From the NCBI RefSeq assembly GCF_034702125.1, contig NC_085876.1, positions 8,346,364-8,410,363 of the forward strand: DNA of 64,000 bases, read 5' to 3'. This DNA is from Engraulis encrasicolus. Its lineage: Eukaryota; Chordata; Actinopteri; Clupeiformes; Engraulidae. Made by a program: the position numbers and the translations under genes. Below, piece by piece: positions 37,735 to 60,519 of this stretch. The notes under the pieces were generated by a model. That model had not been told where the DNA came from and searched no databases. It worked only from the letters and a program-made list of their open reading frames with translations. Numbering within the stretch: position 1 is the stretch's first letter; every line of letters begins with the position of its first letter.

Positions 37735-37940
37735 CAGGGGGGTATACTAAGAACATGGTTAAGTGATACACCAGGCTTGGTAAACCTACAAGAAGTGGTA
37801 AACCTGCTAATAGATGTACCTATAGCCATCATTTAGTTAAAGAAAAAGAGGACTCCAGGCTCTTCTATTAGATGATTTACCTCAACCTTGTTAACTTAAA
37901 CTGGTTTACTATTGAACCAGCTTCTTAGTATAACCCCTGG
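37735..37940. mobile_element. GGGGTATTCC-ended MITE (second copy)
   Basis: CAGGGGGGTATACTAAGAAC at the left is matched by the complement of AGCTTCTTAGTATAACCCCTG at the right. Interior modules are shared with 63487-63914. Confidence 0.65.
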
Positions 37941-38528
37941 CCACTTTAAAACTACTTAGCCTCTTTGGAAATGTAAGAGAGTTGTAAATGGAAAATGGTG
38001 GCTGAGCTGGGCCTTATTTTATGTAATACAGTACAACCAAGCCACCAACGCAAACACGCCCACACACACACACATGCATAAACACACACTGTCAATATGA
38101 TGCTGCAGGTCTCTCTGGAAAGTTAATTGTATGCTAAAATAACAGGTAGTGTGGGTGAGATCATGTGCATGAACACATGCAAATACAGACACACAAAAAC
38201 AACAAATTGAGTACAACCCTCACATCTCTGGAGACTTTGAATCACTGTACATCTGTTTATGGGACAACAGTTTGACACAGTGAAAAGTGGTCAGTGGTTT
38301 AGACACTAATGGTTGAGATGTTTTGAGTGAGCAATAACTGTTACAAAAGCTACAGTACACACTGACTACTTTTCATTGTGTACAAAATAATGTCCCAATA
38401 AAGGATATACCGTTAATTAAAACATCTGCAGAAATGTGAAGGGTGTACTGACTTTTGTGACACACTGTCGAAACGTACAAACACCCCAAAGATAACAGAC
38501 ACACGCACACACACACATCTCAGACATC

Positions 38529-47393
<8,865 letters not shown>

Positions 47394-49148
47394 GGTGGCT
47401 GTCCACTGGGTAGCGTCACCCTGCACAATACACAAACAAACAAACAATTACATGATTAATAATGCATTTTTGAAACCTTTGTCTTAGTTTTGCCACTCAC
47501 AAACACTAATCAGCAGATCAACAACTGGGTAGTGTCACCCTATACGTCACAAACAATCAAACAAACAAAATGTCAGAGTAATACTTTTCGCATTCAAATG
47601 TTAGAAAAAAATAACTTTAAAACAACGTCAAAGGCACAATTGAAGGGTCCTTTTCTCATCTGCAATCAGGATGTTGAATGGGGGAAAAGTCCCTCAAAAA
47701 GTTGCTCTGCCTAGGCTGACAGGAGGGCAACTTATCGGTACTTGCTTTTTGCACGGAGGTGGGGCGTTGGCAAAGCACAAGGCCTCAAGCAACAGGAGAG
47801 GCTGGGAGGTACTAGTTTGAAATGGACCCATTACATTTTACATAGCTGTGACTCTGTCCCCTCACAGCCTACTCCTCACTCCCCACTGCAGAGCACAGGC
47901 TACTGCTGCATTCTTTCCAGTTGATCTGCTTGCAGTGGGTGAGTAAGCCCTCTACTTAAGGCATAGGGGTTAGTGCGGCCACTTACGTGTGTTATTGTTG
48001 TGCATTAATGTGCTGGCCTGGCTGTGGGATACGCCCACATGTTTGTGCTGAATGTTGCTGGCCAATTTATCCCACTACCTGCCATATTAATAAGTGCCAT
48101 TACTGACATACTTCTCTATTCCACTGGCTGCTCCGGCGGCTTTGTCCATTTGAATTTGTAATACTAACCCTGTGAGAATACATCATCATTACACCTGATT
48201 CAGCTAAAAGTGAGCTGATCAGATTTCATTTATGACACTGGGCTACTACTACTCATGTTGCATGCATGAAGTTGTATACATGAGTCTGCTGTGTTTTTTA
48301 TTGCAAGCAACCTGTTGGAATTGTGTGTTCCTCAGATATGATCTTCTCACACTACTCTTCCTGTCTTCCTTGCCCTCCCCACCTGACCCAGCATCAAGGT
48401 AAACGTACAGTGATGGTGGACCACCTGGATTCAGACATTTACAATCCAGTGTCACATATTCCAAAAGACCAGTTTTACCGGTCACTGCCCCATTTAGTCC
48501 CATCACTGCAGGTACAGTGGGCTACGGGAAAATCCGTGAATTTCTAAATCCAACGGGCAGAAAACAACTTCCAGCTGCCTTGTTTTAATGGCAGTCAAAA
48601 CATGTCAGTACTGCAATACGCGGGTTAGCCACCAGAGGGATCCCTCCAGTGCTTGGCTGTACTGCTTGAACTAGTTGACAACTTGTTGTCAAAGCTGACA
48701 TAAAATATTCTGAAATAAATCGACCTAGCCAGTCCACAATTCTATCAAGACAGAACGTAAAAGTACTAAAAAGTGCGGCTAAACAAATTAGTAAGTAGAA
48801 TTTAAACGAATGCTAGTCGTACTGCAACTCTCATACATGGACAAAGTAAACCAAGGCACAGAACATGGTGTAACAGCGTGTAACATTAGGAGCTTATTTC
48901 ACTTGGCTAGCTTACTCAACGTCTACCACAGCAAAGTTATGAATAAAGCAGGTGACAGTTTTCAATTAATGAAACTGGGAAAGATTAATGAAACGGCAAA
49001 ACTTTCGGGCCAGGCCTGAAAGGAAAAAAGCAGGAAGTAGGCTATCCCAAAGTTAGTCAAACAGCAGTTCAGTCTGTTCACGAAAATCGGTGCGCTCCTC
49101 TTTGACAGAAACTTTCATATGGTACAAAACAAAAAAGTTAATTCTTAC

Positions 49149-49230
49149 CAAGTGTAAGCGGACGAAGTATTCACACTTGAAGATATGAGAACGTTGATTG
49201 CATTTGAAGTTTTATGCTTCTTTAAGGTGG
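49149..49230 (-). other. wasf2: Likely wasf2 5' non-coding exon
   Basis: The donor TTG|GTAAGA (minus strand, 49149/49148) lies upstream of the acceptor at 47421-47422 that leads into the ATG exon (5' UTR 47394-47420). The 5' end is estimated. Confidence 0.5.
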
Positions 49231-49314
49231 GCCCAAATCGTCTACTTGAGATTTGCGGAACTACAACACGTCGTGACACGGACAGAACTTCAGCTCCTCA
49301 GTTGGGAGCGTGTA

Positions 49315-49350
49315 ATTGGCCAGAATTTCCCCTCCAGTACATGCCATTGG
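49315..49350 (-). promoter_or_regulatory. wasf2: wasf2 promoter CCAAT boxes
   Basis: Two CCAAT boxes on the minus strand (ATTGG at 49315-49319 and 49346-49350) about 90-120 nt upstream of the estimated start, in locally GC-richer DNA. TATA-less. Inference from position. Confidence 0.4.
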
Positions 49351-49866
49351 TCGTTGCAGCAGTCATTTACGACGACAGCGTGGAAATGTCATTGTGTACG
49401 CAAACGGCGTAACACCCTTTGCTAGTGGTTTGAAAACATCTGTTTGAGACTGTGTGCAGGGCGGGGGTGAATGTTGGCGCATTCCTGGATTTCTGGCCTG
49501 CACGGACAAATCCGTAGCAGGCCTGGCTTGTCTTGCTTCAAATTCCTGCATGGAAAAATGCTGCCGAAAAAGACAAAAATAGCCCAGTAGGCCTAGTAAT
49601 CTTTCGACATAATGGGTAGCCTACTGATAATCTAGAATTACTTTTTCTTTTGTGAGAACAAATGTCATGCCTATTGTTTTAATCTTTGCATTTTATATGA
49701 TTTTATATAGTTCAAACATTTATATTGTTTATACAGGTTAAATATATAGTTCCACCATATGTCAAATGCAAAGCATTTTTAAATGCACTCATATGTGAAT
49801 GCCTAATGCAAAAACATGTTTGGCGATATCCACAATTTGGCCTATAAAACAGTCCTCACATCATGA

Positions 49867-49980
<114 letters not shown>

Positions 49981-50332
49981 CCTCAACTGATGTGAGGTCA
50001 GACCAAGTCTCAGAGCTTAATTGCTTGCTGTAATTATCTCTTTTGTGCAACAGGACAACAGGTGCCTTTCGTCTTCATTCTCATCAGGTGAACTGGAGCG
50101 TGACGGCTGTGACATGGAACGAAATTGTACCTACTGTAGAAGGAAATAAGGAAAATTACATTGTTTAGATCAAATTACTTAGAGTAGAGAGCAGAGTATC
50201 ATTTATTATTTATAAATGAAGGGGTCAAATAGCATACATATGTACATACGTAGATAAGACATTACACACATCATTCCACATAATTAACCATAGCTCACTC
50301 TTACATACATTCAGGCCAAGATAGCCCCCCCC

Positions 50333-50486
<154 letters not shown>

Positions 50487-50694
50487 GGGTGGTGATAAGT
50501 ATATCAGTGTAACAGTGATTTGTCACATGTATGTGCCTCAGTGAAGTGGTACAGAGCAGCCAAAAAAACAAAGTAATGAAGTGTCCAAAAAGTGTCACTC
50601 TCTGTGGAATAGTCCAAGAGACAAAGCCAGGGTCAAGTATCCATTGGAGATGGTGGATCACAAGTTGCACACTGTGTGGCCTCGCTCCCCCTCC

Positions 50695-50893
<199 letters not shown>

Positions 50894-51559
50894 TGCATAC
50901 AAAAAGTGATTGTCCTGGATGGCTGTATTGGAGTGCAGTAAGTTAAAGTAAAAGTCATGGTGCAGAGAAGTCATTCCTGTTGGAGGGGGGGGGGGGGTAT
51001 AATCAGTCACATCCAGCCGGATAAGAGTCCAGGTAAAAGAACGGGTGGTGGGGCTGGAAAAACAGCGCGGAGAGACAGAAGCATATAAGCGTGCAGGTGT
51101 GGGGGTTGGTTTGCAGTCCAGTCACCTATGACGATCTCTTTCTATGTGTCCTTCTGTGTGGTGTTGAATAGCTGGATGGCCCTGAGGGACAAAGGACCTC
51201 CGTAGCCTGTCTGTCCTGTGGGAGACAGTGATATTAAGTTCATTTCTAGGCTTATTAAACCCACTATGAGACAGCTCACTTTCATGAGCCCATTAGTGTA
51301 CAAGTAGCCTATAGACCTCTGTATGTTACAATATTTTTTGTGGTATTTGTCTTAAATTGAATGCCCAAAATCTACCAGACTAGGCCAAGATGATTGTCTC
51401 TAAATGAGTGTGTGTGCTTATCAAGAATTGTACTGGTGTGTGTGTGCGTGCATGCGTGTGTGCGTGCGTGCGTGCGCGTGCATGTGTGAGTGAGTGAGTG
51501 TGTGCGGGCGTGTGCGTGCATATCTGTATCTGTAATCTCTGTCTCTGTCTCTCTTTCTC

Positions 51560-51561
<2 letters not shown>

Positions 51562-51655
<94 letters not shown>

Positions 51656-51717
51656 TGTCTGTCTGTCTGCCTGTCTTTCTGTCCGTTTGTCTGTCTGTCT
51701 GTCTGTCTGTCTGTGTG
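51562..51717. repeat. (GT)n-(CTGT)n compound microsatellite
   Basis: GT tract at 51562-51654, then CTGT tetramers. Confidence 0.95.
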
Positions 51718-53600
51718 AAAATGCTGTGCGGGTGTGCATGGGTGTGGTTGTGTCTGTAAGCGTGTGTGCTTCCAAGCATAACTCTTTAATCTGCTTGAGT
51801 TGATACACACTACTACAGTAGCACACAGGCGCAGTCTTCCTCCCTTCCTCCCAATAGTAACCATGGAAATAGCACAGCAACAGGAAGTGAGAATGACTCA
51901 TTGCATAGCACAGGAACTGTGGCAGACACGGCACATTCTAGAAAGACACAGACAATAGCCACACATATGATAACTGAGAAAACAATTATTTTCTTATTCA
52001 CAGCATTATTCATTGTTCAGTTTAACAAATGGAAATGTCAAAGACAGAAGGTTGATGTTTAATTTTGCCATGTAGGCCTACTATGTAGGAAGTGGTTGTA
52101 TGACGCCCTCTAGTGGTTGGTCTTGTTACTAAGTAGACTTCAGCTTTTGTTCACCCACAACATTGTTGGTCAATGATCATAATCACACATTGAGAGAAAC
52201 GGTGAAAAATAGTGCAGGGACCTGTTTTTTGTCCCCTATGTTTTTTTTTTTTTTTTTGCATTTGTAGAATAATGTTCCCTTTGTCTTTGCCACAAAAAAA
52301 AAAAAAGTTTCATTATTTGTGTGTACAATATTACCCTGATACTTACCTGAACAGTGCTTTGTGTAATTTAAATGTTGTTTATGCCTTGTGTGATTAAGTG
52401 TCATACCTGTCTGCTAATTTTGGTTAAGTGGATGGGCCACGCCCACCACCAATGACAGCTGTAATATATTGTGCCTTGCAATTGAGTGACTGCACCCTGA
52501 CAAAGACCTTGTGTCGAAACGCGTCGGGCAGTCTATTTGCCTTTGTACTATTAAAAAATAAGAAAACGGAGTGCCACAGTATCATGCTCTTAATTTTTTT
52601 GATGTTCCCTTTGTCTTGTTAGGGCATCAAGGCATAAACATCGAGGCAGTAACATAAGCTGTTATAGGCCTATCCTAAACCATTTTAAAACAGTACTTAC
52701 TCATGGTATCCATGTCTTAGCTTCTTACATAGTAGAACTGGTTGAATATTATCAGCATTTCAGTTCCTGTCTTCTTGAATGCATAGGCCTTTTATGGCCT
52801 TATATTGACACCGACTGTGGGAAGTCAGTCTATGATGAAAGAAACCATCCCTGAGTTGCAAATCCATTCAGTGTGATTAAAATGTCTGTTATAGGCCTAC
52901 TTATTGTGTGTGTGTAGTTTTTTTTCTCCAAAACCTTTCTTTCTTTTGGGACCCCCTTTGGACCTAAGAATAGGCCTATTTTCAAATTTAATATGAATTT
53001 TACCGTAAAGGTTAAATATGTGGCAGCTTTGCCAAGGAATTCAGTTACTCTCCAATTTGGATTTTAAAATTGTATCACCGATTTAGTCTAGTGGGCTGCA
53101 TTTACCCTCTTCCACCACTTGGTGGCCTTGTGAAGCGTCGGTAGCTCTTAACTGCAGACACTGATTGGGGCCACTCCTTCCACTAGCCAAGACAAGAGAG
53201 AGATGCACCAATAAAGAAGAGCCTTGGAGAACATATGAATTCAGCAAACAGAGACATTACTAAAACATATTCTCAGAATAACAGTCACTGGGCAGAGGTA
53301 TCAATCATTTGACCATTTCTGTGTGAAGAAGACTGAGGTGGAGCTATTGTGTTATTTCTCTGTAGCCTACTCTGGTGGCTGTTGCTGGGATGTGAGGCGC
53401 TTTTACCAATAGGCAGACTAGGCAATCTCCCAGGGCCCCGCCAAATCTGCCCTCTGTACGGGGCCCCCAACTGTCTGCCCCATCATAGTGAATACAGTAA
53501 ATAGCCTACCACCAAAAATAATACAAGAAGGCCCTGTGTCTATATTTTGCCTAGGGCCCTCAGAAGTGTAGAACTGCTGCTGCATGTAAGAGACCTCAAT

Positions 53601-53930
53601 CAGGGCCGGTTCTAGTCAGTTTGTTGCCCTAGGCTACAAGCACCCTCCTTGCCCCTTTTTATATACAGTACGTACATACACTTATGGGTTTTATTCATTT
53701 ACATGCATCAGTAGTGCCGTAGTCTACATACCGTATGATATAGCAGAAATGCACATGCATATTATAGCCTACATATACTGTATAGTACATACGTACATAT
53801 TACATACATACTCTATACTGTGTGCTTAAGAATGATTTCTAATTGTGGGTCAGATGTCTATTACTGTGACACTCCCGACATATTTGCTGGAGGTGACTGC
53901 CTAGTCAGCCTATGCCTAGTGCCGGCCCTG
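53601..53930. mobile_element. hAT-like non-autonomous element (CAGGGCCGG ends)
   Basis: CAGGGCCGGTTCTAG at the left and CTAGTGCCGGCCCTG at the right are near-complements. Flanking octamers ACCTCAAT/ACCTGAGA match partly. 330 bp, non-coding. Confidence 0.6.
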
Positions 53931-54166
53931 ACCTGAGATGAGAGTGAGTCTACTACTACTACTACTAGGCCTACTACAACAGGTACTATTCTTTGAGTCA
54001 CACTTCTGTGTCACATGGTTCAGAGTGAGACAGATTAATTGTGGTGTTTGTATTTCAGATTTTCCTTTTACAGTGTGTTACTCTGAGCAATTCATTAACA
54101 TGTACAGTTTTATAGGTGTGGAATGGATGTCATGACCTGTCCCTGTCTTTCTTCTCAGCAAACCTG

Positions 54167-54236
54167 TAGAATAGAATAGAATAGAATAGAATAGAATAGA
54201 ATAGAATAGAATAGAATAGAATAGAATAGAATAGAA
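54167..54236. repeat. (TAGAA)n pentanucleotide array
   Basis: About 14 copies of AGAAT in register. Confidence 0.95.
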
Positions 54237-54630
54237 TGAATTGAATGTGATTATGTATAAATCATATACAAGAACAAGAATTATATCTTGATATTTTTCT
54301 GGAAGATGGCATTTAGAACAGTGTAGGCCCTACAATAATAAAAAAAATGGAATGACCATCACTATGGGTTGCGGATGACACTGATGCCAATGAGCCTGGC
54401 TCTTTAGTGCAGAAGTCATTCCCCCAGTGTGGTACCCCAGAGAGTTTGACTCCCCTTCATACATTGCCTTTTATTGCCACAAATAGGCCTAAAACCACCC
54501 ATTGACTGAGCAATAGCTACATATTTTACCTAAAAAATGGGCGCACATGGGCACACACTTAATTCACAGACTCGGAGCCCAAATGATCCATACAAGAAAT
54601 ATACACATACATTTTAATAGATAAAAACAT

Positions 54631-54802
<172 letters not shown>

Positions 54803-54819
54803 TCATTTGACATTTCTAT

Positions 54820-55140
54820 GATTACGGTAACCGTAAGGGCAGTTGGAAGTGCAAGGCTGTTTTTCCTTTGTTTAAACCGGTGATTACATTTCTGTCTCTG
54901 CTGACATTAGCTGAAGTGCCTGAAGTCATTATCAGGCCACCCAAGGCTCCCCTCACGTGGCCCCTGGTCCTCTGAGGAGCCTAGTGTGGATGTGTAATTA
55001 GGTGACTAGGAGCTAGCCGTCGGATGAGGGCTTGATCTGAGATAAATGGTCACCGTTGTTGGGTCATGACAGTCAGCCTGGGCTGGCCCCTATTTTACAT
55101 GAAGCGTCTGTTAGTTTTAATTAGCCAGTTTAGTTAATAA
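54820..55140. promoter_or_regulatory. Candidate conserved non-coding element
   Basis: Unique, balanced-composition DNA with TAATTA homeodomain cores (TGTAATTAGGTGA, TTTTAATTAGCC) and an AGATAAATGGTCA stretch, between two long CA/GT tracts. It looks unlike the surrounding repeats, but conservation cannot be tested here. Confidence 0.25.
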
Positions 55141-55169
55141 ACAGTATAGTGCCATCGTGTTCGTGTTCG

Positions 55170-55340
<171 letters not shown>

Positions 55341-56589
55341 TGCATTCGCATGTATGTCTGCATATACATGCACATGCACGTAAAAATACCAATATAAGGC
55401 TCCCCTGCAGCTACAATAATCAGCAATCCTGCTGATGAGTACATTATAAAAGTATTACATTATATATATTTTTAAACCTTGTGACAATTAATGGACAAAC
55501 CTCCACATAGGCTACATGTATTGTCATTGGCCTACCTAATGATTCTGTACCCACATTAATATCCAGACCATGGCATTTATGAATATTGTGTTGTATAGAC
55601 TCATGGATATTGTTTAATAGGACCAGTGCTCTGCTAATTATGCTATTGCATGAACCTATTAAATTCCCATTCCCCTGTTTGACCTCCTAATCTCATTAAA
55701 TGTCTCCATTTTCCGTTCTTTTGATAAATAAAATCCCCTAGGATGTGAGATGAGCTCCTTTGTGCATACGTGACATGAAAGAACGATTTGAGTAGTTTTT
55801 GAAACGACTGAATACATGTTGACCAGATAGCTGGAACAAGTGTTACAGGTAATTTGGGAGGCTGCACAACCTGAAAGGTTCTCAAGTTTTATTTTCACCT
55901 TCTCCAGGCTGTCACTTGAAATAAAAACCGTGTGAAAAGTGTTGCTAATAGCCTATATTTTCTTTCATACAACACTGTCGTATTCCCTTCCAATGCACAA
56001 ATGACATGTAGAAAGAGTCTTTTTTATTTCTTTTTTTAGCAAGGTGAGGGGATGGGAATATACAGCTTTGATAAGAACCCGAATTTGATAAATTATAAGT
56101 CTACCAAGATCCGAGATCTAGTCTTGATTACGCCAATCTGATTTAAACGCAGGAGTGCCCATAACTCACAAGGCAGGTGAAATGAAATAAGCAATGCAGA
56201 GTCTTTTAGGTCAGTGGGTCAATAACAGTTCTGCAGACCTTTCTCTTGCTGTATATCATCTGTGCCATGCGGTATTCCTCCTCTACTTTAATCTTCTGCA
56301 CGAACCAGTTATGTTTCCTTCACAAGAAGCGAGTGATTAAAGCCGGACAAAGAGCTGCTGTAAACTACAGATGGTGTAACTTCAATCTGCTCATTACCGT
56401 GCCGGGCCGCGGCAGCGTACCGTGATCATTACACCCTGTGGCCATTCGGAATGCGGGGGGCAGTATAGCACCGCTTTTGCAGAGCAGCGTCTGCCTGTGT
56501 CTGTGGTCTGTTTGTGCTTCCGTCCTTGCCCGTCCCCCAGTTTTAGTAGTAGTAGAAATACAGTCAGCAAATTGCATGTTTTATTTAGC

Positions 56590-57012
56590 ATTGGGCATTT
56601 GATAGGGCATTTGATAATAACACAAGTGTGAGCCCTAAACAAGACCACAATGTGAATTTAAACTCGACTTTTTTTCTGTCTTGCATTCACCGTCTCCCAA
56701 TCCGTCTCTAACTTATTTCAGCACTATTCAAGCCAGGAACGGGTATCCTCAGGATACAGAGTTTGCATACCTACTACAATTTGAACCGGTAAAGACAATT
56801 AAAACCGACTCAATCAGACAGGAACACCATTGTAATTAAGTGTGTCCCGTAACGCCAGCATGAGAGAGATCGAATTTTAAATTTGGCGACGACATTGTGT
56901 TGCACGTAACAGTGGGCATTTGATAATAACACACGCGCGAGCCCTAAACAAGACCGCCAGTCGACGGTGTTTTGTTTTTATTATTCTGCATTCATGCCAG
57001 GAACGGATTGTG
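56590..57012. repeat. Diverged ~309-bp tandem duplication
   Basis: GGGCATTTGATAATAACACA followed by GAGCCCTAAACAAGACC occurs at 56603-56645 and 56912-56954, and GCCAGGAACGG follows in both. Period about 309 bp. Confidence 0.75.
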
Positions 57013-57124
57013 AACACTTATGACCGCTTCTTTGGAGGCTGGATAACCTGTCAAACCACGACGTGTCACAAAAGGCTGTGCACTGCCTTTTAAAAAAAAA
57101 CAAAAAAAAACACAGCAGTCGTAT

Positions 57125-58232
57125 TGTCACGGGGGTGACAAACTTTGACTAACTGTTATTCTCACTGATTGCAAATGTTTGCAGGTGCCAATGGGAAGAG
57201 GCGAAAGGTGATTGGGTGTACGGGGTGGGTATGGGCTTTTTGAATGCAGGTGGCAAGATGGCGAGGAGGATCCGGAGGAGGACGAGACGCACAGCTACCG
57301 CACAAGAGAAGGGTCGGAGAGACTACCGCGGCCGGGGGGCAGCCTTGGGAGGGGGGTGAGCTGCACGCCGGTATCCGGATGGGGCCAGGAGGGCACGCGT
57401 TCGGTCCTTTGGACGACACAAGCAACAGACGACTACGAATGGCGCGGACGGCATATTGCCTGAACGAGGTTTGCGGCCAGAGTCACGAAGAGGTTGCGTT
57501 GGAAAGCTGGTGGTGGAGGACGCTTTCCACCGAAGTTAAGTGCCACGCCTGGTCACCATAGCCTTCACCTTGAAGCCTCCTCCCCGCTGTGTGCACTGCC
57601 CCTGGCCCGCTCTGTCTGTCACTCACTCACTCTCTCACTCCCGGACCCAGCGAATGCACGATCGGAAAAGACTTTTTGCGCAGCGAGGATGGCCACCCCT
57701 ACACCATCGTTTTATGTGTGCTGTGTTGGTTGCTGTGCTGCTCACGTGTGCTCCTTTAAATAAGTAGCTTAGTTACTCGTGCTGTGTAGGCATATTTTAT
57801 TCACAATTGGTGATGGGAGTTAGCATCCCCCTGTGCGTTATTCATACGAATTCAGAGACTGGAAGCCTGTTTACCCTTCTCCTATCTCCACCAGCTGATC
57901 CGCCTCCGCGTGCCCAGACGAGCCAGGTGGCCCCGCCCAACCTGTCGGAGGCTACGATGCGCACGGACCGAGTGAGAGGTTTGAGGTGCTGATCAGAGAC
58001 ATTGGACCATTGGACCATTGGACCCCGCGGACAGAGAACTGGTTACACATCCACACACACGCGCACACACACACACACACATGCATACAGAACTATGTCT
58101 CCAAATAGAAAATAAATACTTGATTTAAATGACTTTGTTGTCTTGGTGTTTCCTGATGTGTACAATGCTCCTCGGGGTAGTTGGTATTAAGTGGGGGTGC
58201 CGCTGTCAAACGCGCACCCCCCACCTGTGACA
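57125..58232 (+). mobile_element. Solo LTR of an LTR retrotransposon
   Basis: It begins TGTCACGGGGG and ends CACCTGTGACA, with TGTCAC/GTGACA terminal inverted repeats and the 4-bp GTAT duplicated on both sides (57121-57124, 58233-58236). It contains a TTTAAATA-like box near 57755 and AATAAA at 58111-58116. The 5' half is GC-rich with several overlapping open frames that need not be genes. No internal gag/pol sequence remains, so this is a recombined solo LTR, probably Gypsy/ERV type. Confidence 0.7.
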
Positions 58233-59619
58233 GTATGATAAGTGTTAAGATAAGTGTGAAATTCTTTTTTTTTTTTTTTTTGCTTAGGCCTATTTTTTGG
58301 CAAACGAATTCATTAATAGGCCTAATTACTTCTATTGTTAAGGCGGCTACATAGTATAATTTGTTTTCATTATTTCATAATTGTTGTTGGTGGTAAGCCT
58401 ATATAGGCTACTATATAGGCTATTTTTAATTAGGCTAGTTGAATGATTCAACCAACCGCCCGAATTTAATTAAAATATTTGGCTATAGGCTTGTAATATA
58501 TTATAGGTTGTAATATATTTCTAGTCTAAAAACAGTTTTGGCAAAAGACCACATCCTCTGGGCATTATTTGCTTTTGGTTAGTCACACCTTGAATGTGAG
58601 AGGGGGAAATCGTGCTGCACTTGTCCACGTCCATGTCCAAGTGCAGGCAGTAGGGGGCGGAGGTGCGGCAGAACTGGGCTCAGGGCCGCTGCCAGCTTTG
58701 ACCCGGCCTCAAGGCAAAATCATCTGAAGGTGCTCAGCTCTCAACCCATACAATTCTGTGGGCCCGGAACAACTGACCCCGTTGTCTCCCCCTGTCTGCG
58801 GGCCCGTGAAGCAAGTACAGCTCAGCAGCTACTTGTTAGGTACATACATGCCACCATTTACCACAGAAAGCAGTGTACATTCAACACTAAGACCAACTAA
58901 AAGAGTGTTACATTTGACTCTTTAAAACTAAGTGTTGAAACGAAACAAAAAAAACTTGTTCCTGAACTCTCTGGACTCTCTCAGCTCTCCTCATTCAATA
59001 CTACCGGGCCAGAGCTGAGCATCCCCTGTTACTCTATTTTGAAGAAATACAGTAGTGAGATATCGACCCCTCTCAGTAAAAGAAGGGACCCTGGCCTTTT
59101 TGGCAAAAAAAAAAAAAATCCAATTTCACCACTGGGCGTAAGTACTGTATTCATTTGAATTAATAGTAGTGTAGGACAAATGTCAATAAAACATGATTTT
59201 ACTCACCTCTGAACTGTCAAACAAACAAATGAACAAAAAACAAACAAACAAATAAAAGCAGCTAATCAGCACAGTGTGTTCACTCATCAATTATAAAGCC
59301 CTATGGATTGATCACTACTAATCAGTTTAAACATGTTTTAAAATTGCGTGCTGGACTATTCAGGCACGTCCTTTATTTTTACCATTAAACCCATGGATTC
59401 AACATGCTTGTCGTCTTCATGCAGTATTCAGAGTCATTTGCTTTATCCAATACTTACTGTGCACTCTGGGTCATCTCCAGGCTTTTGCGGGTATGCGTAA
59501 GCTTCGTCAGGTACTATATGCCACATGAACTTGGCATATAGTACCACCAGTGACAGTGAACAATTGAGTTCTTATTATATTGTATTGGGTGGGGGGCTTT
59601 TTAAATAACTTTGTCCCAG

Positions 59620-59697
59620 GCCCAGCCAAAGCTGTCAGCTGCCCTGCACGAGGTAGACCTGCTCTGTGGACCTCTGTTGGAGCAGTGGATTAACAAG
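59620..59697 (+). CDS. Isolated exon-like ORF, gene unknown
   Basis: A 78-nt phase-0 block bounded by acceptor CTTTGTCCCAG and donor AAG|GTGAGT, encoding AQPKLSAALHEVDLLCGPLL then EQWINK. The amphipathic composition and clean splice signals look exonic. I cannot name the gene, and no partner exon was found; the open frame that follows at 59865 belongs to a repeat. Confidence 0.3.
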
Positions 59698-60393
59698 GTG
59701 AGTTATCCAGACCAAACGCTTGCAGAGAGCTGCAGTTGCAATAGCCAGGGTAGTCCACTGTGCCTCAGTGGCCACATCTGGCATTGGTTCTTCTGAAGGT
59801 GTTTCATTATTCACCTGGTGACCTTGGATATCTCTCTCTCTCTCTCTCTCTCTCTTTCTCCCAGGACCGACTGACAGCTTTGGCAGGACCCCCGACAAAT
59901 GTATCTAAAAGGGCCCTCTTCTACATTCAAGGAAATGGGGTCACAATCTTGGCCCCCCTTTTTCTGTGGGCCCGGGAGAAGTGACGTGTTTGGCCTCCTT
60001 CTGTCGACAGGCCTGCTCTCCCTCCCTCTCTCTTCCTATCTTTCTTCCTTGCCCTCTCTCTCCCTCTGCCAAACAGGAATTAGTGGGGTGTGGGTCTTTG
60101 CATTTACTGTAAGGTGATGGTGAGTTGACAAAAGACATGCATCCTGACAGCCAAGACTGTCCGGTACTGAGGCAAGGCATGTCACAACTGCTGTCTTCCA
60201 GTCTTAATAAATATGAAATCCAGTTTTCAGATTCACATTGAATGATACTACACAGCATAAACCCCCGGTCAGTCATGGGCTCTGTATTGTGAGTGTGAAG
60301 ACTGTTTTTGTGACAAGGGACATTCAGACCCAGTGCCAAACCTTCAATAGACCAAAGCCATCAGTAGCCAGGCTGTTAGAAAAAGGAGAGATC

Positions 60394-60519
<126 letters not shown>

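Noticed and set aside
57212..57992. Several overlapping GC-rich ORFs, as a possible gene
   Set aside because: They lie wholly within the solo LTR, in conflicting frames, without splice or homology support.
59865..59984. ORF reading DRLTALAGPPTNVSKR as the exon after 59620-59697
   Set aside because: Its DNA (CAGGACCGACTGACAGC..., TGTGGGCCCGG) matches the repeat at 58680-58810, so it is a hAT-like fragment.
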